Shown: positions 1 to 8,461 of the stretch, in pieces
Numbering within the stretch: position 1 is the first letter of the stretch
Layout: each line of letters starts with the position of its first letter
NCBI GenBank assembly: GCA_020072785.1
Contig: JAIQGG010000002.1
Location: 1,364,001 to 1,428,000 of the forward strand
Source of the DNA: Terriglobia bacterium
Lineage (GTDB): Bacteria; Acidobacteriota; Terriglobia; Acidiferrales; UBA7541
Length of the DNA: 64,000 bases
Reading direction: 5' to 3'
Made by a program: the position numbers and the translations under genes
The notes under the pieces: model-generated
Told to the model about the DNA's origin: nothing
The model's input: the letters and a program-made list of their open reading frames with translations, nothing else
The model's database searches: none

Positions 1-835
1 TCATGGCGACGGCGACGGCATCGAGGAATTGGCGTTCGGTCAGCCAGTGCGTCTGAGCGACAACCCCTCCATAAAGAAATGGAACAATCGCCAGCCCGCT
101 GCCGAATACGAAAGCGCCGGCCTTCAGGAAAAAGAGAAAGAGGGTGGTGGTTTTCGCCGCGGAGGCTGGCCCTTGAATGCCCCCCGTCAGCCAGCCGAGG
201 CCGCCGAGCAGCGCGGGCGCAATATCTTGACGGAGAAAAGCAGGCGGAGCCTTCAGAAAAAGTGCGATCAGCCCGCTCACTAGAAAGAGCCAAACAATCT
301 CCGACTCAGTCCGGGCGGTGACCAGCGCCGTAGCCGCAAACAGCAGCCACAGCAGTGGATCCCTTTTCAGCGTTGTGCGGATAAGTTTGCAGGCGCTGCG
401 CAGGAGAATGGCGATGACCGCAGCGCCGACGCCATAGAAGATGGCGCGAATCCACGAGAGAGTCCCGTGATGCACGTAGAAGAAAGCCAAAGCCAGGACC
501 ATCAGGAAGGAAGGCAGGATGAAGACCGCGCCGACCAGCGTGGCGCCCAGGCGCCGGAAGCGGACCCAGCCGAGATACATGGCCAACTGGGCCGCAAGAG
601 GGCCCGGGGAGAGCTGCGAGAAGGCCAGGCCCTCGAGGTAGTCGCGTTCCGAAATCCATTGCCGTTCTTCCACCAGATCGCGGTGCATGTGGCCGGCAAG
701 AGCGATGGGGCCGCCGAATCCGAAGGTTCCCAAGCGGAGGAAGTAGGACAGGAAATCGCGGAGGCTGCCGCGCGTGGCGGGATCCGCCGCAGCTTCGCGG
801 GATTTGCCCAACGGGTCTTTGCCGCCTGCTTGCAT
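1..835 (-). CDS. chrA: chromate transporter ChrA, 3' end outside window
   Basis: Reading leftward from the ATG at 833-835, this frame is open to the window edge (about 278 codons) and encodes a hydrophobic CHR-family protein. Visible hallmarks are LGTFGFGGP near residue 40, followed by AGHMHRDLVEERQWI, then FSQLSPGPLAAQLAMYLG, and a second half with FFLKAGAFVFGSGLAIVP. These are the duplicated CHR repeats of ChrA, an inner-membrane transporter thought to expel chromate by proton exchange. The gene starts 7 bases after the stop of the DUF1259 gene, so the two are probably co-transcribed; this pairing is common in chromate operons. The C-terminus lies outside the window. Confidence 0.9.
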   Translation of the reverse strand, partial: MQAGGKDPLGKSREAAADPATRGSLRDFLSYFLRLGTFGFGGPIALAGHMHRDLVEERQWISERDYLEGLAFSQLSPGPLAAQLAMYLGWVRFRRLGATLVGAVFILPSFLMVLALAFFYVHHGTLSWIRAIFYGVGAAVIAILLRSACKLIRTTLKRDPLLWLLFAATALVTARTESEIVWLFLVSGLIALFLKAPPAFLRQDIAPALLGGLGWLTGGIQGPASAAKTTTLFLFFLKAGAFVFGSGLAIVPFLYGGVVAQTHWLTERQFLDAVAVAM

Positions 836-842
836 GCTGCGC

Positions 843-1754
843 TCAGTGAGCGCCGGAGGAGCCCAGAAGGTCCAGTGCGGCGCGGAACCCTTCGGCGAGC
901 TTCGCGGCAGGCCCGCGGCCCCAGTAATGGAGAAAGAAAACCGCCGGCTGCGTCTTCAGCATGTGCTGATGGATGGCCACAATGTTCAGGCCGTGCACCC
1001 GAAGCGCCTTCAATACACCCTGGACTTCCGATTCGCGCATGGCGATGTCGCCGGCGATCTGCGCATCGCCATCCGAGCCGGCGAAGGCGGCCCAGGAGTT
1101 CAATCCCATCCGGGCGTTGATGACCGTTCCCATTTCGGTGAGGTGCAGATCGTCGCGGCCGACGGTGAATTTCTGCACCGCGCCAAACGTTTCGCCGGGA
1201 CGCCCGATGATTTTGGTAAGCGCAGCGGCATCCAGAGCGGGCGCGGCAAGAGAAGCGCCGGGCGCGGATGGCGCAGAGGCGGGAGTGGCGTGTCCGACGA
1301 GGTCGAGTGCGGGCTTGATTCTTTGCGCGAGATCCAGCGCCTTTCCGTGACCGTGCACATGAAGAAAAAACAGCCGCGGCTCCTCCCAGAAAAAGTGGTT
1401 GTGGAGAGCGGTAGCCTCCAAGCCGTGATCGAGAAGCGCGGAAAGCACGGGGTTAACTTCTTCCTGCGTCAGGACCAAATCGCCCATGAGCACATCCATG
1501 TCCCCATCGCCCTTCGTCAATCCAATCCAGCCGCCGAAGCCGAAGGGCGTTGGCGTATCGCGGCCGGCGATCTGTACATGCAGATCGTTGCGCGGAATGT
1601 TGATCTTCAGAACGGCCGCCTTGTAGTCGCCACTGCGGCTCAGGTACCGGAGCACGGCCTGGTAGTCAGCGGGAATCTCCTGCGCGGGGAGCCTGGAGGC
1701 GGCCAGAAACATGCACAGGACAAGAAGAAAAATCATTCGGCGGAGATGTTTCAA
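843..1754 (-). CDS. DUF1259 (LppY/LpqO-like) secreted protein
   Basis: This 303-residue protein has a Sec signal peptide (MKHLRRMIFLLVLCMFLAAS, cut expected near residue 25). It then has two tandem copies of the DUF1259 fold. Each copy has a VxxINIPRxDLHV or FTVGRDDLHL strand, a GD region, and a motif such as ALHNHFFWEEPRLFFLHVHGHG or AIHQHMLKTQPAVFFLHYWGRG. The histidine-rich strands look metal-binding, but the biochemical role of the family is unknown. It is usually found beside chrA, as here, where the next gene begins 7 bases downstream, so a role in chromate response is likely. The start is the only one that gives a complete signal peptide. Confidence 0.85.
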   Translation of the reverse strand: MKHLRRMIFLLVLCMFLAASRLPAQEIPADYQAVLRYLSRSGDYKAAVLKINIPRNDLHVQIAGRDTPTPFGFGGWIGLTKGDGDMDVLMGDLVLTQEEVNPVLSALLDHGLEATALHNHFFWEEPRLFFLHVHGHGKALDLAQRIKPALDLVGHATPASAPSAPGASLAAPALDAAALTKIIGRPGETFGAVQKFTVGRDDLHLTEMGTVINARMGLNSWAAFAGSDGDAQIAGDIAMRESEVQGVLKALRVHGLNIVAIHQHMLKTQPAVFFLHYWGRGPAAKLAEGFRAALDLLGSSGAH

Positions 1755-1855
1755 GATATACCTCCTGTGTTAGGGACTGGAGTGTAACGCCGGGCTGGCG
1801 CCGCGGCAATGAATTCGTCCGGCAAGCCTGCCAAGAGGCGTGCCGGGGAGTGTGC

Positions 1856-1861
1856 TAAACT
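1856..1861 (+). promoter_or_regulatory. -10 box TAAACT of miaB, start codon very close
   Basis: TGTGCTAAACTGG lies just before miaB; the TAAACT hexamer ends 12 bases before the ATG at 1874. A very similar motif precedes nuoI. The expected transcript start is only a few bases ahead of the start codon, so the message would have little or no leader. No good -35 hexamer is visible. Confidence 0.4.
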
Positions 1862-1873
1862 GGCCGGGAAAGC

Positions 1874-3271
1874 ATGGGAAAAGCCTTTGATATCGGGCTG
1901 GATGCGCTGGCGGCGGGAGGCGCTGCTTCGCGGGAGACGCCTGCAAGTGCGGGCTGCGGCGCGCGCGGCACGTTTTTTCTGGAGACCTTCGGCTGCCAGA
2001 TGAACGACCACGACTCGGAAAAAGTGGCCGGGGTGCTGGTGGCGCGCGGGTACCGCCAGGTGCACTCGCCCGAGTCCGCCTCGGTGATCCTGTACAACAC
2101 CTGCAGCATCCGCGAAAAGGCGGCGCAAAAGGTCTTCTCGCGGCTCGGGGAGTTTCGCGCGCAGCCGAACGAGGGGCGGATGATCGGCGTGCTGGGCTGC
2201 CTGGCGCAGCAGGAGGGCGCGGATATCTTCGAGCGCGCGCCGTGGGTGGGGCTGGTATGCGGCTCGGCCAGTTACAGCAAGCTGCCGGAGCTGCTGGCGC
2301 AGTGGGAAGCGGGGAACCGGCGGGTCACGGGGCTGGAGACGGACACGGACGAAACTTTCGAAACGGAAATTACGCGGCGCGACAATCCCTGGCGCGCCTA
2401 CCTGACGATCATCGAGGGCTGCGACAAGGCCTGCTCCTACTGCGTGGTGCCGTTCACGCGGGGGCCGGAGCGCAGCCGGGCAAGTGCGGCGGTGCTGGCA
2501 GAGGCGCGGCAGCTCGCGGATCTAGGTTACACGGAAATCCAACTGCTCGGACAAACCGTGAATTCCTACCGCGATCCCACGCCGCGCGGGATGCGCTTTG
2601 CGGAGCTGCTGCTGGCGGCCGCGGAGATTCCGGGGATTCGCCGGGTGCGCTTCACGACGTCGCACCCGCGGGACTTCACGCCGGACATCGTGCGCGCGAT
2701 CGAGGCGCACCCGGCGGTCTGCGAGCACGTGCACCTGCCGGTGCAGTCCGGCTCGACGCGGGTGTTGCGCGCGATGCAGCGCACCTACACGCGCGAGGAG
2801 TATCTGGAAAAAATCGAGCTGCTGCGGAGCGCGCGGCGGGCCATCAGCGTGACGACGGATTTTATCGTAGGCTTTCCGGGCGAGACGGGAAAGGATTTTC
2901 AGGAAACGCTCAGCCTGCTCGATGCGGCGCAGTTTGACGGGGCGTTCTCCTTCAAGTACTCACCGCGGCCCAATACGCCGGCGCAGGCGATGGCCGACGC
3001 GATTCCCGAGGAAGAGAAGAGCCGGCGCCTGGCGGTGCTGCTGGAGAAGCAGCGGGAGATCCAGACGGCGCGCAACGCGGCGCTGACGGGGCAGCGCTTC
3101 GAGGTGCTGGTGGAAGGGAAGTCGCGGAGGCAGAACCAGTGGGCCGGGCGTACTTCTAGTAACCGCATGGTGAATTTTACTTCGCCGGTCGCCGAGCTTC
3201 TGGGACAATACGTGCAGATCCAAGTGAGCAGCGCAGGGCCCAACAGTCTGGCGGGCGAACAGGTTTTGTAG
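1874..3271 (+). CDS. miaB: tRNA-2-methylthio-N6-dimethylallyladenosine synthase MiaB
   Basis: This 465-residue radical-SAM methylthiotransferase adds the 2-methylthio group to N6-isopentenyladenosine 37 of tRNAs that read UNN codons. The N-terminal UPF0004 domain shows three cluster cysteines: C41 (FGCQMN), C77 (NTCSIR) and C109 (GCLAQ). The radical-SAM motif CDKACSYC gives C183, C187 and C190. It is followed by QTVNSY, HLPVQSGSTRVLRAMQR and DFIVGFPGET, and by a C-terminal TRAM domain from about residue 395. Length and motif order match MiaB rather than RimO or MtaB. It stands alone, with a near-leaderless promoter and no clear Shine-Dalgarno sequence. Confidence 0.95.
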   Translation: MGKAFDIGLDALAAGGAASRETPASAGCGARGTFFLETFGCQMNDHDSEKVAGVLVARGYRQVHSPESASVILYNTCSIREKAAQKVFSRLGEFRAQPNEGRMIGVLGCLAQQEGADIFERAPWVGLVCGSASYSKLPELLAQWEAGNRRVTGLETDTDETFETEITRRDNPWRAYLTIIEGCDKACSYCVVPFTRGPERSRASAAVLAEARQLADLGYTEIQLLGQTVNSYRDPTPRGMRFAELLLAAAEIPGIRRVRFTTSHPRDFTPDIVRAIEAHPAVCEHVHLPVQSGSTRVLRAMQRTYTREEYLEKIELLRSARRAISVTTDFIVGFPGETGKDFQETLSLLDAAQFDGAFSFKYSPRPNTPAQAMADAIPEEEKSRRLAVLLEKQREIQTARNAALTGQRFEVLVEGKSRRQNQWAGRTSSNRMVNFTSPVAELLGQYVQIQVSSAGPNSLAGEQVL

Positions 3272-3320
3272 CCCAGACTTCAGTTTGTACCGGTGGATGG
3301 TGCGCGGTGAGAAATGAGGA

Positions 3321-3364
3321 GCACAGGCTCCCGACTCGGTCGGGACAAGTTCGGCCTGTGCTAC
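3321..3364. repeat. compound palindrome ending in CTAC
   Basis: An outer stem GCACAGGC...GCCTGTGC ends in CTAC and encloses an inner hairpin CCCGAC-TCG-GTCGGG. On the other strand it reads GTAG plus an imperfect palindrome, as in REP elements. Relatives with the same inner core occur at about 13,417-13,460 and 31,236-31,281. It lies just before the Shine-Dalgarno of the DUF151 gene. Confidence 0.6.
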
Positions 3365-3375
3365 GGGAGGGCTCG

Positions 3376-3861
3376 ATGGAAGTCGAAATGAAGATTCGCA
3401 GCCTGATGATGGATCCCGTGACCAACATGCCCATTGTGGTGTTGAAGGACCTGCAGGGCAGCGCCGTGCTGCCCATCTGGGTGGGCATCTACGAAGCCAA
3501 CGCCATCGCCCTGGAGATCGAAAAGGTGCAGACGCCGCGGCCGATGACCCATGACCTGCTGCGCAACGTGCTGCTGGGGCTGGACGTGCACGTGCAGAAG
3601 GTGGTCGTGAACGACCTCAAGGACGACACCTTTTTCGCGCTGATCTGGGTGGAGACGCGGGGCGAGCTGATGGCCATCGATTCGCGGCCCAGCGATGCGC
3701 TGGCCCTGGCGCTGCGCGTGGATTGCCCGATTTTCGTGGAAGAAGAAGTGCTGAAGAGCTCCAAGGTGTCGAGCGCGGTTTCCGAACGGAACTCCACCGA
3801 GCAACTGCGCAACTGGCTCGAAGGCCTCTCCGACGACGACCTCGGCCGCTACAAGATGTAG
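3376..3861 (+). CDS. bifunctional nuclease family protein (DUF151)
   Basis: This 161-residue protein belongs to the DUF151/BFN domain family. Typical motifs are DPVTNMPIVVLKD near the start, LPIWVGIYEANAIALEIE, then RPMTHDLLRNVL, and FFALIWVE...IDSRPSDALALALR. Members in plants and some bacteria have DNase and RNase activity; in most bacteria the role is unproven. I chose the ATG at 3376 because GGGAGG sits 6 bases upstream and the conserved domain begins at once. A longer upstream reading would run through the palindromic repeat. The C-terminus (about 125-161) has a charged helix. It stands alone between miaB and the MATE gene. Confidence 0.9.
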   Translation: MEVEMKIRSLMMDPVTNMPIVVLKDLQGSAVLPIWVGIYEANAIALEIEKVQTPRPMTHDLLRNVLLGLDVHVQKVVVNDLKDDTFFALIWVETRGELMAIDSRPSDALALALRVDCPIFVEEEVLKSSKVSSAVSERNSTEQLRNWLEGLSDDDLGRYKM

Positions 3862-4047
3862 AGCGGCAGGACTTCTGACAGCCACATGCGGTTGACCGTG
3901 AGTCATGCCGCTGCTCTTTTTCCTTCTCCGGACTTTCGGTGTCTCCGCGTTTCTTCTCGATCTCCCAGGGCCGTCCAGGACAAATGAAAAGAAAAACGGC
4001 CACGGCGGTGCCGCGCCCCTACCGGCTCGTTGCGTGAGGAATCCGGG

Positions 4048-5514
4048 TTAGCGGACGGCGGATGCGCGCAGGCGGCGCACGGTCCTTTGCCAGACGAGCA
4101 ACAAGACACATCCGATCAGGATCAGGGCAAAGCTCAGGCCGGTCCACAGACCGAAGACGCCCCAGCCGCGGCGGAAGCAGAGATAGGCGCCGAGCGGAAA
4201 GCCGATCAGCCAGTAGGCCGAGAAGTGACAGAGCATGGGCGTGCGGGTGTCGCCGGTACCGCGCAGCGCGCCGGTGGCCACCGACTGGATGCCGTCGAAG
4301 AGCTGAAAGGCCGCGCCGGCGGCGAGCAGGAGTATCGTGTTGCGGATCACCGCTTCGTCGGGCGTGTACATGCGGGCAATCCAGCGGGGAAAGACCAGCA
4401 AGCCGAGCGAGGCGAAGCACATGAAGGAGGCGCTGAGAGCGATGGCCGTGCCGCCGGCGTCGGCGGCAGCCGCGGGGTCTTTGCGGCCGATGGCCTGGCC
4501 GACGCGCACGGTTGCGGCGGAGGAGATGCCCAGGGGCACCATGTAGGTCAAGGAAACGGTGTTCAGGGCGATCTGATGGCTGGCCAGAGCCACGGCGCCA
4601 AGGCGGGCGATGAGCGCGGTGGCCAGGGCGAAGACGGCCATCTCCAGCGTGATCTGCAGAGCGGCGGGAAGGCCCAAGGCGATCAGCCGGCGGATGCGGC
4701 GGAGATCCACTTCGACCGGCGTGTGCAGAAGCCGGGTGCGGTGCTTGCGGTCGTACCAGAGCAGGTAAGCGACGAGCACGGCGGCCATATAGGTGCGCGC
4801 GATGGCCGTGGACCAGCCGGAGCCGACCACGCCCATCGCCGGGGCGCCCCACTTGCCGTAGACGAGGAGCCAGTTGCCGGCGAGGTTGACGAAGTTCGCG
4901 GTGATGAGCGCGAAGGCCACGGGCTTGACGAGGTTCATCGCCTGCATGGTGCGGCGCAGGGCGAAATAGAGCAGCAGGGGGAGCACGCCCATGGCCAGGG
5001 CCTTCATGTAGGGGACGGCGAGGGCGGAGACGCGGGGTTCCGCGCCGAGAGCGGTGAGCAGCGGCGCGAAGAACCAAATAGGGGTCATCAGACAGGGCGT
5101 CATGGCCAGGGCCAGGTAGATGCTGTTGAGCAGCGAGCGGTGGCAGTCCTCGCGCTGGCCCGCGCCAAAGGCCTGGGAAACCAGGGTGTCCAGGCCGATC
5201 AGCAGGCCTCCGCCGAACAGGGCCAGGACATGGAAGAGGATGGAGCTGATGCTCACGGCGCCGATGGCTGCGGCACTGTCGGGGAGGCGGCCGACCATCA
5301 TGGTGTCCACGATGGCCATGCTCATCCAGCCAAGCTCGGCGAGAACCAGGGGCAGTGCCAGCTTAAGCGTGGGGCGGAACTCCGCCCGCAATGTGCGCAT
5401 GCGGAACATGGCGAATGGCGAGGCAAGTGTAAGCGGGAGAGGCCCCGGAAATAAAGCCGAAGGCAGCAGGGGCAGGGAGGTAACCGATGATACTCCCTGG
5501 TGCGTAAGTTCCAT
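4048..5514 (-). CDS. MATE-family multidrug exporter
   Basis: This polytopic protein of up to 488 residues has about 12 membrane segments in two MatE halves. Motifs include LGWMSMAIVDTMMVGRLPDSAAAIGAV near residue 62, LDTLVSQAFGAGQ, and in the second half ASHQIALNTVSLTYMVPLGISSAATVRVGQAIGRKDP and DGIQSVATGALRGTGDTRTP. NorM-like proteins export cationic drugs and dyes using Na+ or H+ gradients. The start is uncertain: the first 35 residues are not typical, and the family homology begins near an internal ATG at 5409 (MFRMRTLRAEF). It is divergent from the PilZ gene, and no partner regulator is visible. Confidence 0.92.
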   Translation of the reverse strand: MELTHQGVSSVTSLPLLPSALFPGPLPLTLASPFAMFRMRTLRAEFRPTLKLALPLVLAELGWMSMAIVDTMMVGRLPDSAAAIGAVSISSILFHVLALFGGGLLIGLDTLVSQAFGAGQREDCHRSLLNSIYLALAMTPCLMTPIWFFAPLLTALGAEPRVSALAVPYMKALAMGVLPLLLYFALRRTMQAMNLVKPVAFALITANFVNLAGNWLLVYGKWGAPAMGVVGSGWSTAIARTYMAAVLVAYLLWYDRKHRTRLLHTPVEVDLRRIRRLIALGLPAALQITLEMAVFALATALIARLGAVALASHQIALNTVSLTYMVPLGISSAATVRVGQAIGRKDPAAAADAGGTAIALSASFMCFASLGLLVFPRWIARMYTPDEAVIRNTILLLAAGAAFQLFDGIQSVATGALRGTGDTRTPMLCHFSAYWLIGFPLGAYLCFRRGWGVFGLWTGLSFALILIGCVLLLVWQRTVRRLRASAVR

Positions 5515-5644
5515 TGACCGAATTGGATACGACGTTTAGGGTAAAAGAGTAGGAATATGGTGAGCGCGCTGGCGCGCGGCCGATTGCGACAGCGTTTATG
5601 GTGGCAGGATTTTGCCGCGCCCCGCGCTACGGAGGAGAAGCACT

Positions 5645-5980
5645 GTGGCCCTTCCAGGTTCTGGATTGAACGAGAGCACAGAAAAGCATTTCCGCACGGT
5701 ATCGCGCGTGAATTCGCGGGTGCCGATCGCCGTGGAGTGGACCGAGGCCAGCAACAGCATGCGCGTAGAAGGGGTTACCCTGGATGTCAGCTCGAAGGGC
5801 TGCCTGGCGGTTGTGCCCCAGGGCTTCACCGTGGGCCAGCGCATGCGGGTGGTCAATCTGGTAACCAACCAGGGCTGCGATGCCGTGCTCGTCTGGCGCG
5901 GCCACGAAGGCCGCACCGGCTGGGAATTGGGCCTGGAGCTGCAGGATCCTCCGGTGGACTTCTGGAGCCTGGATTTCTGA
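5645..5980 (+). CDS. PilZ-domain protein
   Basis: This short protein of 111 residues starts at a GTG with GGAGGAGAAG directly upstream (5631-5640). An RxxxR-like segment (VSRVNSRVPIAVEW) is followed by DVSSKGCLAVV, a variant of the D/NxSxxG signature. It then continues as a beta barrel with VGQRMRVVNL and GWELGLELQDPPVDFW. PilZ domains bind cyclic di-GMP. Both signature parts are present but altered (C in place of the second A/G position), so binding is likely but not certain. A strong terminator follows at 6051-6089, so the gene is monocistronic. Confidence 0.75.
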   Translation: MALPGSGLNESTEKHFRTVSRVNSRVPIAVEWTEASNSMRVEGVTLDVSSKGCLAVVPQGFTVGQRMRVVNLVTNQGCDAVLVWRGHEGRTGWELGLELQDPPVDFWSLDF

Positions 5981-6050
5981 GCGGGGCTACGGGCGGCGCC
6001 TGCGGTTGAAAGCGGGAAACGGACAAGTTTAGGTCGAGTAAATGAGAAAC

Positions 6051-6089
6051 GGGGCTGGGCCGCGAGGTCCAGCCCCGTTGATTTTTTGG
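6051..6089 (+). terminator. rho-independent terminator after the PilZ gene
   Basis: The inverted arms AACGGGGCTGG and CCAGCCCCGTT are separated by a short loop and followed by GATTTTTTGG. The stem is GC-rich and the T-run is short but clear. The rest of the gap to parA (about 6,090-6,347) holds only a possible promoter. Confidence 0.8.
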
Positions 6090-6212
6090 GGAGCCAGGCT
6101 ACGGAGCAAGGGGCCCGACAGGCCAGCGGGCAGCGCGAAGGAGAGGGGGTGGGCGGGGAAGGGGGCTCTGGGGCGAGGGGGCCCGGCGAGGCCAAAAAAG
6201 TGTACTTTTTGC

Positions 6213-6242
6213 TTGCACTTCCACAGGCAGCTTCCGTACATT
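6213..6242 (+). promoter_or_regulatory. possible promoter of parA
   Basis: TTGCAC (6213-6218) and TACATT (6237-6242) are 18 bases apart, about 105 bases before parA. The match is moderate. No parS-like palindrome was seen nearby. Confidence 0.35.
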
Positions 6243-6347
6243 TAGCCTAGCCCTTGGGGGGTAATTGCGGGAGACACCTACATATAGGAAGGCTGTTGCC
6301 GGACCGCGGCGGCCCCGGTATGCGCCGGCGGATGGAGGCAGAAGCGC

Positions 6348-7157
6348 ATGACGGCCATCATCACGATCGCGAATCAGAAAGGCGGCGTGGGCAAAACCAC
6401 GACGGCGATCAATCTTGCCGCGTCGCTCGCGCACCGCGGCAAGCGGACCCTGCTCATCGATCTCGACCCGCAAGCCAATTCCACGATCGCTTTTTTTCAT
6501 GCCAGCGATGTGGCCCTGTCCATGTTCGAAGTGCTCAGTGATGCGCGGGCGGAGATGGCCAAGGTGATCAAGCCCACGAAAGATCCGAACCTGTTTGTGG
6601 GGCCGGGGCGCCTGGCGCTGGCGAAACTCGAGCAGGTGCTGGCCGGGCAGTTCGACGCGCCGTACAAGCTGAAGGACGCGCTGGCGCCGGTGCTGCGGGA
6701 ATTCGACTACGTCATTCTGGACACGCCGCCGTCGCTGGGCATCCTGACGGTGAACGCCATGGTGGCCTCCACGCACCTGCTGGTGCCCATCCAAGCCGCC
6801 TATTTCGCGATCGAAGGCACCGACGACCTGCTGGAAACCTACGAGCGCATCCGCGCGCGGCCCAACCCGGCGCTGAAGGTGCTGGGCGTGGTGATCACGC
6901 TGTTCGACCGGCGCACGAACATCTCGCGCGACACGCACGAGCAGATCCGCTCGGTGTTCGGCGGGGTGCTGTTCAAGACGCGCATCGGGAAGAACGTGCG
7001 TCTGGAGGAAAGCCCGGCATACAAGGAAACGATTTTAACGTTTGCTCCGAAGTCACCCGGCGCTGCCGATTATAAAAAGCTAGCCGCGGAGGTTATCCAA
7101 CGTGTCGAACGTGTCGAAGAGGATCGGATTGCCCGTCACGCTGAAGATGCGGCATGA
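6348..7157 (+). CDS. parA: chromosome-partitioning ATPase ParA (Soj)
   Basis: This 269-residue ParA/MinD-type ATPase has the deviant Walker A motif KGGVGKTT at residues 11-18, with the signature first lysine. LLIDLDPQANST (Walker A' region) and VILDTPPSLGILTVNA (Walker B region) follow. It works with ParB to segregate the chromosome origin: nucleoid-bound ParA-ATP is released by ParB. The length fits chromosomal Soj. It overlaps parB by 56 bases, so the two are translated from one message. The C-terminal residues (about 250-269) are charged and overlap the parB start. Confidence 0.93.
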   Translation: MTAIITIANQKGGVGKTTTAINLAASLAHRGKRTLLIDLDPQANSTIAFFHASDVALSMFEVLSDARAEMAKVIKPTKDPNLFVGPGRLALAKLEQVLAGQFDAPYKLKDALAPVLREFDYVILDTPPSLGILTVNAMVASTHLLVPIQAAYFAIEGTDDLLETYERIRARPNPALKVLGVVITLFDRRTNISRDTHEQIRSVFGGVLFKTRIGKNVRLEESPAYKETILTFAPKSPGAADYKKLAAEVIQRVERVEEDRIARHAEDAA

Positions 7158-7968
7158 CGCCCACTACATCGAGTCGCTGACGACGTACAGCGGCGCGGCG
7201 ATAGGGCGCATGATACCGGTGGAGAATATCCGGCCGAATCCGGAACAGCCGCGCAAGGCCCTGGGCGACCTGCGCGACCTGACGGACTCCATCCGGGAGA
7301 AAGGCGTGCTGGAACCGCTGCTGGTGCGCTACGTGACGCAGGAGGAGTGCTACCACATCATCTCGGGGGAGCGGCGCTATCACGCGTCGCGGGCCGCGGG
7401 GCTGCGCGAAGTGCCGTGCATCGAGAAGGTTGCGGACGACGCGGAAACCCTGGAACTGGGCCTGATCGAGAACATCCAGCGCAAGGACCTGACGCCCTTT
7501 GAAGAGGCCGACGGGCTGCACCGGCTGGCGACGCAATTCGAATACACGCACGAAGATCTGGCGCGGAAGATCGGGCGGGCGCGCTCTTCGGTGACGGAGA
7601 CACTGTCGCTGCGCAATATCCCCGAGGCCATCCGGCGCAAGTGCGCGGAGCACGGGGTGGCCTCGAAGTCGGTGCTGCTGCAGATCGCCCGGCAACCCAC
7701 CGAGAAGAAGATGGCCGAGATGCTGCAGCGCATCCTGCAGGGCGGGCTGACGCGCGACCAGGCGCGCCGCGAGAGGCGCGACGAACAGCAGGGCGGGCCG
7801 CGGCCGCAGCCTTTCGTCTTCCATTTTGAGCCGGAGACGGAGAAGTTCAAGCTGCGCATCCAGTTCCGGAAGAGCAACGTGTCGCGAGACGAGCTGATCA
7901 GCACGCTGCGCGAGATTCTGGCTTCCCTCGAGGAGTCGTCGGAAACGGCGAACTCCGCAGTCGCTTAG
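7102..7968 (+). CDS. parB: chromosome-partitioning protein ParB (Spo0J)
   Basis: This 288-residue ParB starts at a GTG with GGAGG at 7088-7093, inside the 3' end of parA. Box I (ENIRPNPEQPRK, about 41-52) and the CTP-binding box GERRYHASR (89-97) are intact. A helix-turn-helix follows (YTHEDLARKIGRARSSVTETLSL, about 150-173). The C-terminal part (230-288) is a dimerization-like domain after a charged linker. ParB binds parS sites near the origin, spreads as a CTP-dependent clamp and stimulates ParA. I did not find a canonical parS site in this window. Confidence 0.93.
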   Translation: MSNVSKRIGLPVTLKMRHDAHYIESLTTYSGAAIGRMIPVENIRPNPEQPRKALGDLRDLTDSIREKGVLEPLLVRYVTQEECYHIISGERRYHASRAAGLREVPCIEKVADDAETLELGLIENIQRKDLTPFEEADGLHRLATQFEYTHEDLARKIGRARSSVTETLSLRNIPEAIRRKCAEHGVASKSVLLQIARQPTEKKMAEMLQRILQGGLTRDQARRERRDEQQGGPRPQPFVFHFEPETEKFKLRIQFRKSNVSRDELISTLREILASLEESSETANSAVA

Positions 7969-8022
7969 GCGGCTGTTCGCAAGGAAGGGCCGGAGGAGGG
8001 ACTCCGCCGGCCCGCCTGTCCC

Positions 8023-8358
8023 ATGGTCGAACTCACACCCCAGCAGATGCGCATTGTGGAGCGGCTGTTTGCGGCGGGCTTCCGCCCTATGGCTATACCC
8101 CCGTATGAGAACGCGCTGTGCGTGCGCCGCGGGGAGTGCGCGGCAGTGCTGGCGCTGGTGGAAAACGGCGGTCTGCGGCTGCAGGCGCCGCCCAGCTACC
8201 TGGTGGAAGGCAAGCTCAGCGTGCGCATCCAGCGCGGCGGCCAAGAGCTCTTCGTGTGGAAGAAGAGCGAACTGGAAGCCACGGCGGAGCGGCGAGAGGA
8301 GCTGGAACGATTCCGGGCCGAACTGAACGAACTGCTCGAACAGGGACTCCCGCAGTAG
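8023..8358 (+). CDS. conserved hypothetical protein downstream of parB
   Basis: I do not recognise a named family in this 111-residue protein. It starts MVELTPQQMRIVERLFAAGFRP, has a middle beta-rich part (ALVENGGLRLQAPPSYLVEGKLSVRI) and ends in a charged helix (about 86-108, probably coiled-coil). There is no signal peptide or membrane segment. It follows parB by 54 bases on the same strand and may share its transcript. The composition is like its neighbours, so it looks like a resident gene rather than an import. Confidence 0.65.
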   Translation: MVELTPQQMRIVERLFAAGFRPMAIPPYENALCVRRGECAAVLALVENGGLRLQAPPSYLVEGKLSVRIQRGGQELFVWKKSELEATAERREELERFRAELNELLEQGLPQ

Positions 8359-8409
8359 TGGTCACAGATTTGCATTCCGTTTTCCGCCCCGGCAAACTCA
8401 TTAGGTTGC

Positions 8410-8454
8410 GCGACCGCAAAATGGTCGAAATATTGCGCGACCGCAAAGCGGTCG
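8410..8454. repeat. two 27-bp-spaced palindromes, GCGACCGC..GGTCG type
   Basis: Copies at 8410-8427 (one arm imperfect) and 8437-8454 (GCGACCGC-AAA-GCGGTCG like) are exactly 27 bases apart. The family recurs inside the MOSC gene (three copies, 27-bp period), at 14,829 and at 44,804. It lies directly upstream of the YpdA gene start. Confidence 0.7.
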
Positions 8455-8461
8455 ACCCCAC

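Noticed and set aside
4030-5454. Long rightward ORF opposite the MATE gene
   Set aside because: It is a shadow frame; the leftward frame has full MATE motifs.
8410-8454. CRISPR-like array suggested by regular 27-bp spacing
   Set aside because: Units are palindromes with almost no unique spacer, and no cas genes are present.
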